Shown here: piece after piece, positions 46,901 to 57,587 of the stretch
Position numbering within the stretch: position 1 is the first letter of the stretch
Layout of the letters: each line of letters opens with the position of its first letter
Assembly: GCA_027922465.2 (NCBI GenBank)
Contig: BQMF02000058.1
Span: 1,221,196-1,285,195 of the forward strand
Reading direction: 5' to 3'
Length of the DNA stretch: 64,000 bases
From: Turritopsis dohrnii
Taxonomy: Eukaryota; Cnidaria; Hydrozoa; Anthoathecata; Oceaniidae
The notes under the pieces: model-generated
The model's database searches: none
The model's input: only the letters and a program-made list of their open reading frames with translations
Told to the model about the DNA's origin: nothing
Position numbers and translations under genes: made by a program

Positions 46901-49560
46901 GTTTACTTTGTTTCTAAGCTAGGACACTGAACGCTGGTTTTCTTTTTCCTTTTTCCTTTTTCTGTTTGTCTAGTTGTTGTATGTGTTCTTTGTCTGCTTG
47001 TGAATTGTCGCTGTTGTGTTAAAACTCTGGTAAGTCATCTCTTGGTGAGGGTACAACTCAAAAACTCAGTTACTGGTCTGAGGCCGGTTGATAGTCAGGA
47101 ACCCGAACTTTTTTAGTAGCGCTTAAAAGAGGCTGTTCCATCAGCAGCTGTGAAATATCAGGACATTTGTTGTATCATGTCACGCATGGAGGGTTTCCCA
47201 GCAACCCAATTCGATTAACCCGGCACCACTGAACATATCTTTCACAAATGTCCGTGGTTTTCGTACAAATTTCTCGCACATTCATGTTTTCATTTCTAAC
47301 AACTATCCTAACATCCTTGCAATTTGTGAGACTAATCTTAATTCAAACATTGACACAGAAAATGATTTTCTTTTTCAAAGTTATCTTCCTCTGTGTCGTA
47401 AGGACTCTAAAACCCACATTCATGGCCTTGGTGTATACCTTTAAGACGATTTACCTATTACTCGTGATCTGGACTTATTTGTCATACATGTGCTTTCGTC
47501 TTTCGTTGCTCCATTCGACAAGCTATCTGTTCTTTCTTTATCGATCTCCATCATCCCAACACTTCTGTATCTGACTCTATATCTGAGAGTATTGACAAGT
47601 CCCTATCAATTCATCACAGTGTCAACATATTTGTTTTTGGGGACTTCAATGTTCATCATGAAAAATGGCTCAAATTCTCAAATGGAATCTGTCACTCAGG
47701 AGTTCATACTCTTAATTTTGCCCTATCTCAATCTCTTCACCAGATCATTGACTTCCCTACCCGCTTTCCTGATTGTGATGATCAATCTCCATCCCTACTT
47801 GATCTCTTTTTAACATCAAATCCTGATATCTGTAAAGCATCTAGTGAAGCTCCTCTTGGCAACTCCGACCATGGCGTAGTTTCTGTCTTAACATCTCTTA
47901 ATTGCAAAGCTGCTTCTGAATCTCCCTTTCATCGCACTCTCTTCAGTTATGAACATGATGAATGGGATAATTTTCGTGACTTTCTTCGCGATGTCCCCTG
48001 GTCCAATGTGTTTTCAAATCCAGCTGAAGATGTGCAGAGGAAGTCATATCTTGGCCTACATCTGGTATTGAAGCATTTATCCCCAGTAGAAAATTTCGTG
48101 TTAAACCTCACTCCTCTCCCTGGTTCTCACCTGCTTGTGCTGCAGAAATTGCTAACAAAAATCTTTACTTTCATCAATATCAACGTGAGAAGTCTTCTCA
48201 TAATAAGATTCTTTTCATCCAAGCACGAAATCACTGCAAATCTGTCATTAATAATGCAAAGTCTACATATCAACAAGAAACTCATAATCGTATCTCCTCA
48301 CAAAAAATTGGCTCTCGAGATTTTTGGCGCATCATTAAAAGTGTCACCAGCAATAAAAAGTCATCCATTCTTCCCATTTTCAATGGTCCAGAAGTTTTAT
48401 CACAATCTAAGGATAAAGCTGATTCTCTTCTCTAATATTTTCAGTACTAACTCTACTCTTGATGACTCTGGTCCTGCTGTTCCTGAATTTCCCCAGAGGA
48501 CTAATAAAGTACTGGACAGCTGCTGTATCACACCAGCTAAAATATCTTCCATCATTTCAAATCTTGATGCTTCTAAGGCTACTGGCCCTAATGGAATTCC
48601 TGTCATCCTGTTTCAAAAGTGTGCACCTGAATTATCACCTGTACTTTCTCGTCTATGTAACAAGTGCATAGCTGAATCTTGCTTTCCTTCATCTTGGAAG
48701 TTTGCCTCTGTAATTCTAGTCTTTAAGAATTGTGGTGATCGATATAATCCACGAAATTACAGACCAATTAGTCTCCTACCAGTTATGAGTAAAATCTTTG
48801 AGGCAGTCATCAAGAATGCTCTTATTAATCACCTTGAATCTAATCACCAGATTATTCTCAGATTCTCAATATGGCTTTCGCTCCCAACGCTCAACTGCTG
48901 ACTTCCTTACAGTGATAACTGATAGAATCTACACTGCATTAGATAAATCTGGGAAGGCAAGAGCTGTTGTTCACACATCATTTCTTTTGTTTGTAGCAAA
49001 TACTTTCTGATATTACTTGTTAAGCCTTATTTACACTATATTAGCATCAGTGTGACTTAGGCCTAAGAGATAACATTATTTAGTTTGCCTCATATCAGGT
49101 CTCAAATCAACCAAAACATTTTTTGTTAGGCCAAAATCTTGTTTTCGTTTCTGTTGTTAATGTATAGCTTGCTATCTGTACAAATTGGAATGCTTGAGCG
49201 CGGGGGCATTTTTAGCTAAAGCTACATGCTAGTATAAATACTTCTACGGAAAATGTTCAACTGAGCTCTCTTCTCTCATCCCTGCATAAAAAACATTCAG
49301 GCGAAACACAAGGTATTCATGTAATTGCCATGATCACACTGTCAACATCCCAAAGTCAACTAAAACTTTTTACCAACAAAGTTTGATTCCACGCTCCTCC
49401 TCTCTCTGGAATTCTTTAACGAACACAGTCTGTTTTTCCTTCTCATTATAATCTTCAACACTTTAAATGTAATGTTCATCGTCACCTTTCTTCCTTGTAC
49501 TTCAATACACATTAGTGGTTTTAAACCTTGCATTGAGCAATTAATTAAACAAACAAACAA
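46900..49560 (+). mobile_element. Degenerate CR1-like LINE with internal deletion
   Basis: A plus-strand element with recognisable endonuclease and the first half of RT up to about 48975. About 300 bp of unrelated-looking sequence follows, then a C-terminal-type segment (IPRSSSLWNSL) at about 49380-49420 and an AAAC-repeat tail at about 49545-49560. The 3' part may belong to a second element. Confidence 0.75.
47200..48975 (+). pseudogene. CR1-like ORF2 (endonuclease plus partial RT), multiply frameshifted
   Basis: Read across frames, the order is NVRGFRTNF, LAICETNLNSNID (endonuclease acidic residue), YRSPSSQ, FGDFNVHH, GNSDHGVVSV (catalytic SDH), DFWRIIKSVTSNKKS, ATGPNGIPVILFQKC, NYRPISLLPVMSKIFEAVI and QYGFRSQRSTADFLTVITD. 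The sequence then stops resembling RT, before the catalytic YADD. Several frame changes separate these blocks, so it is dead. Confidence 0.8.
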
Positions 49561-50340
49561 AAAATTGACTTTCTGAAGTCGACACTCCAAGCTCCGAAAC
49601 GTTTCCTTCTCCATTTGTTGGTCCAAAGAGTAATAAGCAGCAGGTATATGTGTTTCAAAGTGATTCATGCCATGAATACATTGCTTACTTCACCAATTTT
49701 AATTATAAGGTACTGAAGAAGACAACAGCCTCGCCTTCCAGAAGTTCTAGAAACCTCAAACGTCTCCCAAGAACAACAAAATCTCCTTTTTACTAAGACG
49801 ATTTCGATGGTTTCTGGGGAGCATTATTGCTGAATGTGGTGTGCTTCAGGGTGCTTATATGCGAAAGTGAAAAATCAGTTCTTTACGAATGAAAAATTTC
49901 GAAAATTTTGCGGATTTGAGCAAAATCCGCAAAAATAAGTTACGCAAAAAAAAGTTCCGTACAAATTTCTTCCCTAAGGTAGTCTGTATCTCGGGTAAAT
50001 GTTTTCAGATTTTACTCGAACGTGTAGCTAACAGGGTTAGAGTATGCATAATTTCAAAACGGAAAAAAAGAACTTTTATGTCAGGACGTAAACGCTCACA
50101 ATACTGAAAGTATTACAAAAAAGGTTGTGTCATATTACACATATGAGTAAGAGGCAGTGGTGTACAACAACCTAGGGTTTATTATTTATTATGGATGGTC
50201 TAAAGAAAGTCCTGCAGACGAGCTTCGATTTAAGACTATAAAACCCCATTTAGTCTAAGGAAAGTCCCGAAATGCTTCAACTGCTAATAGTTATAGTATA
50301 GTTAAACAGGGATTCATGAGACAGACAAAACAAATTGATA
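49561..50340. other. Intergenic downstream of RPS3
   Basis: No gene. GCAAAA/TTTGCG words at 49860-49960 resemble those in the MITE at 31106. Confidence 0.4.
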
Positions 50341-50354
50341 AATCAGCAATGTTC

Positions 50355-50360
50355 TTTATT
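50355..50360 (-). promoter_or_regulatory. RPS3 poly(A) signal AATAAA
   Basis: AATAAA lies about 45 bases after the stop codon in the terminal exon, the right distance for cleavage near 50335. It supports the reality of the short last exon. Confidence 0.8.
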
Positions 50361-50402
50361 GAAGAGATTGCAATGGCTTACATCGCAGCAACTTCACCAT
50401 TT

Positions 50403-53400
50403 TTACCTATAAAAAAGCATGAACAGTCAAAACGCTTGTGCTTTTTAACCGCAGAAAAAAAGTAGGATAAGTAAATAATGAATGAAAATATTCCCTCAAA
50501 AGTTTTATTCCCTTTTTATGAAATTTTGTTACATTGGTGTTTATTGGCAAAAACACGTTTTTTTATATTAGCAACTAAGGTCAGACATTGTATTAATGTT
50601 GCTTAATTTGTTGATAAGCATAAAAGGAAAAATATATATTTCCAGTCTTGCAAACATTTGTGTACAATTAAGTTGTTTAATAAAAGTACCTAAGTACAAA
50701 GTCTAGGACATTCATATCATTATATAGAGCATACATCCTAGTACTGAAACCACCTAGTGTAACCAACCTAGTGTAATAATTTAAAAAAATGTACACGTTC
50801 TGAGGCTCATTTATCATTAACCTGAAATTTTTTTGCAAGGGTAAATTTTAAAATTGGGGCAAAATATAGACACGTGTATTCAGGAGAAATGATTTATAAG
50901 AAGAAACTAAAACAACAGGTTATGTAAATGAAAATGTGTCAATTTCTCTTTCTTTAATGACACATTTGTTAATTTGGTTCGAAAAAAACCTGTTCACTTG
51001 GGACCCATGTTATTTATATAACACTTAAAGGAGAATTAACGTCAAAAATACAACTTTGGCTGAAATTGTTCGTTGTGTGTATTTAAATAAAGGGTTAATA
51101 ATAAAATTTTATAAAATACCATATTTCGCTTATAATAAAGGATTAAAAAAATTCACTGTGACGTCACAGTTGCACTAGAATTTCTTCAAATACAAAGTCA
51201 GAACCATTCATGATAAAAGAAAATCATGAGTGGCGACATGATTCTTCAGATTTTAACGTTTTGTTATTGAATAAATCCGTGCTTGAAACGTCATTTATTA
51301 GATATCGCAGATAGAAAAATAATTATTCCAAAGTAAAAAAGAATGACGGCAAAGTAAGTTTCTTTTCTCATAAGAAAAATGTGCTGATAGTAGATTTGAA
51401 GAATTTTTACTTTTCAATGAACATTATAACTTCATTACGTATGTATGCAAGGCGTGGTTTCTACTAGATAGATGTAATAGCAATTCCAAGAATGCGGATA
51501 ATACTTTTAGAAATTTTCAAAATAAAAGAAACCAGGTCAGATAGGAAGCAAAATCTCAAGGAACATCTGTTAAGAATGCGCAAGTCTCTGAACACATTAC
51601 CTTGTCTTTTTTTGTTATTTTTTAAAAGGTTCTTTAGGAAAATTGAAAAATACTAGAGTAAACCATGCCTTGTTTTAGAAAAATGCATAAAGAGAGCATT
51701 TACGGAAATTTAATTATAAAAACTTTTTTGATCACTTCGTTGCACCTCTTGAAAGTTTTTTAGAGCTCACGGTTTTCTCCATTCATATTTATCATGTTGA
51801 ATACTATATGTTGGAAAATTGTTGGTACCGCACCAGCTTTCAATGTTCTTTTCTTCGACATATAACCTAGCATGTTTGCCTTGTTATCAGCTTCGAAACA
51901 GTCTTCATGAAAATGATCGCTGCAAACTACTTTATCTTTTCAAAATCGAAAAGATGTAACAGTAAACCCAGTGCCGATGTTGTTAAGCCATCTTTATACT
52001 TTCTGTTGTTCTTTGACAAGATCAGGAAAACGAAAATATATTCTCTCATCACGAGTTGTCTTCACTACGTGATTCGTAAAAACTACAGCTGGATATGCAA
52101 GTGCAACTGTGACGTCATATTTTTGAGTTTTGATTAAACTTCAAACTTGAATAACTAACGAAAGAATTGTGTAAAATGAATGAAACTTTGTAAAAAGTCG
52201 TTTTCCACAATTTAAAAACGATTCATTAAGAAAAAAACATCACATAATTTTGACGTTAATTCTCCTTTAAGTGTTATTTTTAAACTAAGGAAGTGCCAAT
52301 AAGAGAAGTGTGAATAAGCATATCATAAGCATATTTCAGCCTCAGTTTTAACCTTTTACTAAGCATATTGAGGCTGAGCTCAAAATCCCATATGCTTATA
52401 AAAAAAAAGTGTATGCTAGAGCTGCATCATTTCAATATTTCATGTTGCTTATTTATCTAAGATTCTGGCAGTACTGTTGCAAAACTTTTTGAGAAATTTT
52501 CCTAGTGTTGCTTATAAACTTGTTGCTTATAAAAAAACATGTATTGTGAGAAATTTCGTTTATTTTCCAGAAAAATCGCGAAAATAAATCCCTGGGAAAA
52601 ATCAGCAATAATCCAATCCGCAAAAAAACAAAAAATAAAATAAAACAAGAAAATAAAGAAACAAAAATGCTAGAATTCGAATCCAGTATTTTCAAGAACG
52701 ATGATTTTTCATCAGCCAGTACCAATTACAAAAATTGATACAACTTACATAGGTGCTGGTGCGACAGGAACGTCAGGTTTTCCACCTTTTTGTTCTGAGG
52801 ATGGCTGTGATGGGACAACGTCTTCCTTAGGTTCGACAATTGAAACATGATCAGGCAGTGGTTTTTTTGGTCCTGTTTTACCAGTTGGATCCCATGGCAA
52901 CATAATTTTGACTTTAATACCTAGGACACCTAAAACATATAAATTAGTTTAATTTTTAAAATGAATTCGTGAATTCTTTCTTCAATGTCCTTGTCTTGAA
53001 AACAGATCAAATATGCAAAAATAGGGTAAATTACCTTGTCGAAGGTATACGTGACGGACAGCAGTATCAATGTACTCCTGAATTGGATTACCACTGTGAA
53101 TCATAAATCCATCAGTAAATTTCATGGACTTGGCTCGTTGTCCTCTTAATTTACCAGAAACAACAACTTCACAACCCTTAGCACCATTTTCCATAATAAA
53201 ACGAACAACTCCATAACAGGCCCTAAATTTTAAATGTGGATATAAGATTTGTTGAATTAAATCTTTCACTTCAACAGCAAAATGTTTACTTACTTTCTGA
53301 CTGGAGCACCAGCTAGAAGTTTGTATCTTAAAGATTCACATTGAGCAATAGCACATAATCCACGAAAGGAAACTTTTTCTGCATACAACTATAATACATA

Positions 53401-54603
53401 GACATGTGCTTAGAATGATTTTTATACGGTAGCATCCACGTTCAGGGCAGAATTCATTTTAAGCCATAAATATTGAGAATTTAAGAATAAATCCTGATTT
53501 TCACCAGAACTAACTTGAGTGAGTGAAACAGATATTAAATAAAACAAATATTAAATAATGGCGGCAATTTTAACCAGGGACAACTGTTTTTAATTAAAGC
53601 ACCACTGACCTTTTTTTACAGTAATAAAAATTATGGAATAAATGTAAAATTATACTATTGAATGTTGCATGAATAATGTTGAAGGGAGTAGGATCAAACT
53701 TGTTTGGTTACTGTCACTGAATCAACTCACTTTGAAATTAAAAAATAGAGTTGGAAATTCAATATAATTGAGATAACTGCTTATTGTTTTAATACTTCAC
53801 TATTTAATATCATGTTGCAGAGCTTCATGAAGTTACTTGTGTGCAACACCACTCTCAAGTGTACAGTCAACTTGTTTAAAAATTTTGTGTTTGTTAAAGA
53901 TAAATTATTTCTATTTGACAGTATTTTTATTTTGAATTAAAACAACCTCAAAATGGGTGAGAAGAGAATGAAACGAGCTTCAACTTTGATAATCTCTAAT
54001 ATTTTTATCTATTCAATTTGCAGAAAAAAATGAAATGAATTTGAAGTAATTTTATACCTCAACTGTTCCCTCAGGGAAGTTGAACCTTTTCTGAACAACA
54101 GAAGTCAGCTCACGTATTCTTCTTCCCTTTTCACCAAGCACATTTTGTGTTCTGGTAGCCAATATTATAATTTCAGTCCTAAGGGGTGTGACACGAACTT
54201 CTACGCCACTGTAACCATCTTCAGCTAATTCTCTTTTTAAAAACTCGTTCAACTCTGCTTTGAACACTCCATCTGCGACAAACTGAAAGCAAATAAAATA
54301 ATGAAAACTAAACAGCAGTTGCCCTCATTTCAACAAGATAAACGTGGCTTCTTTGATACTTAATGGATGCAATATCTCGTCAATGGTTGTTTTATTAGTT
54401 GTCAATCTCAAAAATTGTTGGTGAGTTCATCAATGAATATCTCAGCAATAGTAGTAATACAACTACTCTTTCTGAACATAACTAAATCCATGGACATCTC
54501 TTATTGATATACACCTCATATTTCGTACAGTCACACAGCAAAAGACCCTAATAATCTGATTTTTCTTGTGTACCTTTCTCTTCTTGCTGATTTGAGTCGC
54601 CAT
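50403..54603 (-). CDS. RPS3: 40S ribosomal protein S3 (RPS3/uS3)
   Basis: Core small-subunit protein at the mRNA entry channel. Exons: 54574-54603, 54058-54282, 53294-53388, 53035-53222, 52749-52929, then the terminal exon starting at 50406. Total 723 nt, 240 residues (human 243). Visible: start [17 protein letters not shown] domain with [87 protein letters not shown] near the end. The stop is split by the last intron: exon 5 ends CCT AT and the terminal exon starts GTAA. The intron also starts GTAA, so retained and spliced forms both end Pro-Met-stop. A pyrimidine-rich run at about 54676-54691 on the coding strand could be a 5' TOP start. I found no convincing snoRNA in the introns. Confidence 0.97.
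50553..52542. mobile_element. MITE copy 3 of the TATAAGCAAC family, split by nested insertions
   Basis: The left part (50553-about 50790) and right part (about 52405-52542) together match the copy at 14981 (read inverted): GCAACTAAGGTCAGAC, CACCTAGTGTAACCAACCTA, GAGCTGCATCATTTC and GTTGCTTATAAAAAAA. The 1.6 kb between is inserted DNA. It sits in the last RPS3 intron. Confidence 0.75.
51029..52266. mobile_element. 1.24-kb piggyBac-like non-autonomous element with TTAA duplication
   Basis: AGGAGAATTAACGTCAAAA begins it and TTTTGACGTTAATTCTCCT ends it, flanked by TTAA at 51025-51028 and 52267-52270. Joining the flanks restores the palindrome AACACTTAAGTGTT, strong evidence that TTAA is the true target duplication. 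Further in, GTGACGTCACAGTTGCACT (about 51160) returns inverted near 52100. No transposase ORF. Confidence 0.87.
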
Positions 54604-54788
54604 TTTGAATGGTCGCAACTTCGAAAGGAATCTTATTGAAATTTGTGCATGATTTGACCGGCAACCGACACATAAGCAGGAAGAAGAAGGGTGTTCTCCT
54701 CCTCCTTTTTTCAACAACAAAAAACAAAAACATAATAATTTTATGACCCAGTTATAAGTTTCGTCGCTCGAATGAAAATATTAATTAA

Positions 54789-54966
54789 AGGCCGGTTTTC
54801 AGTTCATTCGCTGTGTGGTCGCACGAATGAGCGATCTGATTTTTGATTGGCTGACGCATTCTCATTCGCCTGGCTGGTAGTTCAAATCATTTTAACTACT
54901 GAGCGAATGAAAAAGCTGTTCGCTGCTCAGTCGCACGACCGCAGCGAATGAACTGAAAACCGGCCT
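54789..54966. mobile_element. 178-bp MITE upstream of RPS3, TAA duplication
   Basis: AGGCCGGTTTTCAGTTCATT at the left and AATGAACTGAAAACCGGCCT at the right are perfect inverted copies extending through CGCTG/CAGCG. TAA stands outside each (54786-54788 and 54967-54969), fitting PIF/Harbinger's 3-bp TWA preference. A mutated TTAA is the alternative. Confidence 0.87.
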
Positions 54967-54969
54967 TAA

Positions 54970-55801
54970 GGTGGCGAGGAATGATGGAAAACCTTTAATT
55001 AATATCAGTAAGAGTTATGATACCTTATCAAAAATTTCCACATTTTCGGGAGCGTCTAGTGGGCGCTAATTAGATAAATATAGAGTAATATTTTAGGAAG
55101 TATTAAGCGTGCAATTTGTTGTATTACTTTCAAGTGAATAAGCTTAGAACTTATAAAGCTGATAAAATTGATAAAACCGGTAACAATTCATACGGTCTCG
55201 TACTAATGACGTGTTTTTTAACACACCCACTGTTGACATTCATACTGCAGAAAAGAAAAATAGAAAATATTCCACATGTCTGATAGTGAGGACATACTTA
55301 AAGTACTTACGCATATTTTTCGAGAGTTCTTAACCTCCACCTGATGTGTACGCATTCGTACGCAAAGCTGAGACCCCTCTTCTCCTTAATAACGACCACC
55401 TCACCAATGTTCTAGAGCTTAGATATATTGAGAGATCAAAATATTGGTAACTCTTCACGCATACAAATTATCATCGCCGATACTAGGCTGGCTCATAAAT
55501 ACAGGGTTTACATTGACGATAAAGAAAAATTATCATGTAGCAACGATAGTGAGCGAACGATAGGTAGCAGAAAATCTGTTAAAAGCATAGCAAATATCCA
55601 TTCTTTAATTTCTGGAACAAAATATGTACGGATTGTTAACATACAAGTTCACGCAAATGGAAGATAAATCGTCCTAGTCGTTCATTTAAAAATCAAATTC
55701 TTAGGAACATACTGTTTACTGTTTAAAGTAGACAACGAACTATCCATTCAGTATTCTTGATCAACTTTCTAAGCTTGTTATATTTTCTTGAGAACGCAAA
55801 C
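54970..55801. other. Intergenic; nothing recognised
   Basis: AT-rich with one domainless open frame (55428-55667, plus). Confidence 0.4.
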
Positions 55802-56060
55802 TGTCAGTCAGTAAGTAAGTAACTGGGAGTTTTTAGTCCTTGGGCTTCCACCGGAAATGTTGCTGACCGCAACTATTAGTTGACTTACCGCCAGAGATAT
55901 GTAACGCATACGCATAGCATTGCTAGTCGATGGCTCCTGATGGGCTGATAAATTGCGCTAAGCATCGGAGTGGAGTATTGAGATACGACACATGACTGGA
56001 CTCGAACACGGGTCGCAGCAATTGCACTCAGAAGTACTAACCACTACACCATCGCTGTAC
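55802..56060 (-). repeat. tRNA-derived SINE
   Basis: On the minus strand the 5' end carries an A-box-like TGGTGTAGTGGTTAG and, about 35 bases on, a B box GTTCGAGTCC, spaced as in tRNA genes. The body continues without a tRNA-like 3' half and ends in a TTAC/GACT short-repeat tail at 55802-55820. Internal pol III promoter plus tail defines a SINE rather than a tRNA gene. Confidence 0.82.
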
Positions 56061-56236
56061 TGTTAACGCGCATGTGGTTTCTTTAATTTAATTACTCTGG
56101 GTGTTAATTTACGTAAGTTCTATATCAAAAAGATATTGCATTGATTGAAGTAGCCTCATATGGGGAAATGCGATCAGAACTCAAATATTTTACTTACATT
56201 ATTTACAATTCCTTGATAATAATATGCTCATAACAC

Positions 56237-56343
56237 CCAGTGGGCAAACTTGTTGAAAAATAACTGCGGAGTAGTACATTTCTATAGAAGTAAACAAATT
56301 ATTTCAACGCAGTAATTGATTTTTTGAAGATTTCGCCCACTGG
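56237..56343. mobile_element. 107-bp MITE, CCAGTGGGC ends
   Basis: CCAGTGGGCAAA at the left and TTTCGCCCACTGG at the right, with a further matching AACTGCG/CGCAGT inside. About 34 bp of imperfect inverted repeat. It lies just 3' of the GPCR gene. Confidence 0.75.
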
Positions 56344-56531
56344 TAATTCCTATATGTTTATTTTAAGGATGTTAAACTCATCATAAGAATTTGTCTTGAT
56401 ATTTTCGACAATAGTCTGACAAAACAAAATTTCGAAGAGATTTTTACCAGTCGACACCAGTCTCCTTGAATGTCCGGAATGGAAAAAGAAGCCCAGCGAT
56501 TGAGGTTTTACCAATGTTCATGATGTTGATA

Positions 56532-57587
56532 TCATTGAAGTGAAGTGCTAAGTATTTCGCTTTTGTACACCATTGTAGCAGCTTTGGCAACTTCAGGGTT
56601 ATAATACAAAATAAGGATAGGATTTACCAATGCATTCAAAAATAGGAATGTGTCAAACACAAAGTGAAACACGTAATAACCATTCCCAGTAAAAACCTCG
56701 TAACTGTTTAACGCGCTTTTTGTGAGGTTCAGGATGTAGAATATCAGCATGCATAAGAACAGTTTGAAATAAAATGCTGATAGTTTGATGTTTCTTTGGA
56801 ATTGACCTTTTTCGGTTTCACTGCGATTCACAGGCTCTGTTCGACGGATTACATAGGCCCCCTTAATTTCTGCGGTTGGCTTCCCATCTTGCCATTTGAA
56901 ATCCTGATATAAGGAGATGTAACAAAATGAACATACTGCAAGTGAGACGAGAATCAGGGTCACGATTATTCTCGTGCCTAGAATAGGATCACCTGTCAAG
57001 AAGGGTAAGATGAAGCAAAATGAACAAGCTATCCAAATCAGCGCAATAAACCATGTTATGTATCTCTTCGTGAATACCTTCTGATACAAACTTAAGTGAC
57101 GGGTTGAAGTATAGCGTTCTAATGCAATCACCAGATGCGTCACCATCGTTATGACAATTGTTACAGGTACAGTGTAGACCAAAAAGTTTGCCAATCCACA
57201 GTTATGACTTTCCTTTGAAATCTGTAAAACATGAACGGCGAATATGGGTTCAATTAAGATGCCTACAACCACGTCAGCAGCGCATATGCTGAAAAGTAAG
57301 CGATTGGAGGTGGTTCGTAGACTTCGCTGCTGTACAAACCCGATGATGATGAGAACGTTTAAAACTGTCGTTGGAATCATGCTGATGAAGTTGATTATCG
57401 ATGTGATGATCAAAAATGCAATAAAACCGTCATCCAGAATATAGGTATAAAGTTTTGGTACTTCATTATGTGGAGATTCACAAGATATGTTATGTAACAG
57501 GTTGTTCGGTAATGTGATTGTTGATGTGTTGTTTCCAGTGAAATTCATCTCCAGACAAATAAATATATGATATATACAATTTACCAA
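56532..57587 (-). CDS. Class A (rhodopsin-like) GPCR, orphan type
   Basis: Seven-helix plasma-membrane receptor, single exon, 351 residues. The N-terminus has N-glycosylation sites (NFT, NNTS). TM1 has PTTVLNVLIIIGF; TM2 SICAADVVVGI with the family Asp; a Cys before TM3 (SHNCGLANF); ERY in place of DRY at the end of TM3 (ALERYTSTRH); Trp in TM4 (LIWIACSFCF); and NPILILY in TM7 for NPxxY. TM6 (FKLFLCMLIFYIL) lacks the usual CWxP. Large families of such intronless receptors occur in cnidarians; ligand and subfamily cannot be assigned. An inner Met (MNFTGNN, residue 14) is an equally good start. Confidence 0.85.
   Translation of the reverse strand: MVNCIYHIFICLEMNFTGNNTSTITLPNNLLHNISCESPHNEVPKLYTYILDDGFIAFLIITSIINFISMIPTTVLNVLIIIGFVQQRSLRTTSNRLLFSICAADVVVGILIEPIFAVHVLQISKESHNCGLANFLVYTVPVTIVITMVTHLVIALERYTSTRHLSLYQKVFTKRYITWFIALIWIACSFCFILPFLTGDPILGTRIIVTLILVSLAVCSFCYISLYQDFKWQDGKPTAEIKGAYVIRRTEPVNRSETEKGQFQRNIKLSAFYFKLFLCMLIFYILNLTKSALNSYEVFTGNGYYVFHFVFDTFLFLNALVNPILILYYNPEVAKAATMVYKSEILSTSLQ

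Noticed and set aside
53389..54573. Possible C/D snoRNA in RPS3 introns
   Set aside because: Vertebrate RPS3 hosts U15, but I found no C box, D box and terminal stem in the right arrangement; only a lone TGATGA-like word.
37330..55820. Shared 3' tail between the RTE-like element and the SINE
   Set aside because: The short repeats look alike on the plus strand, but relative to each element's own orientation they are reverse complements.
55990..56060. True tRNA gene
   Set aside because: A and B boxes are present, but no acceptor stem closes and the sequence continues into a SINE body.
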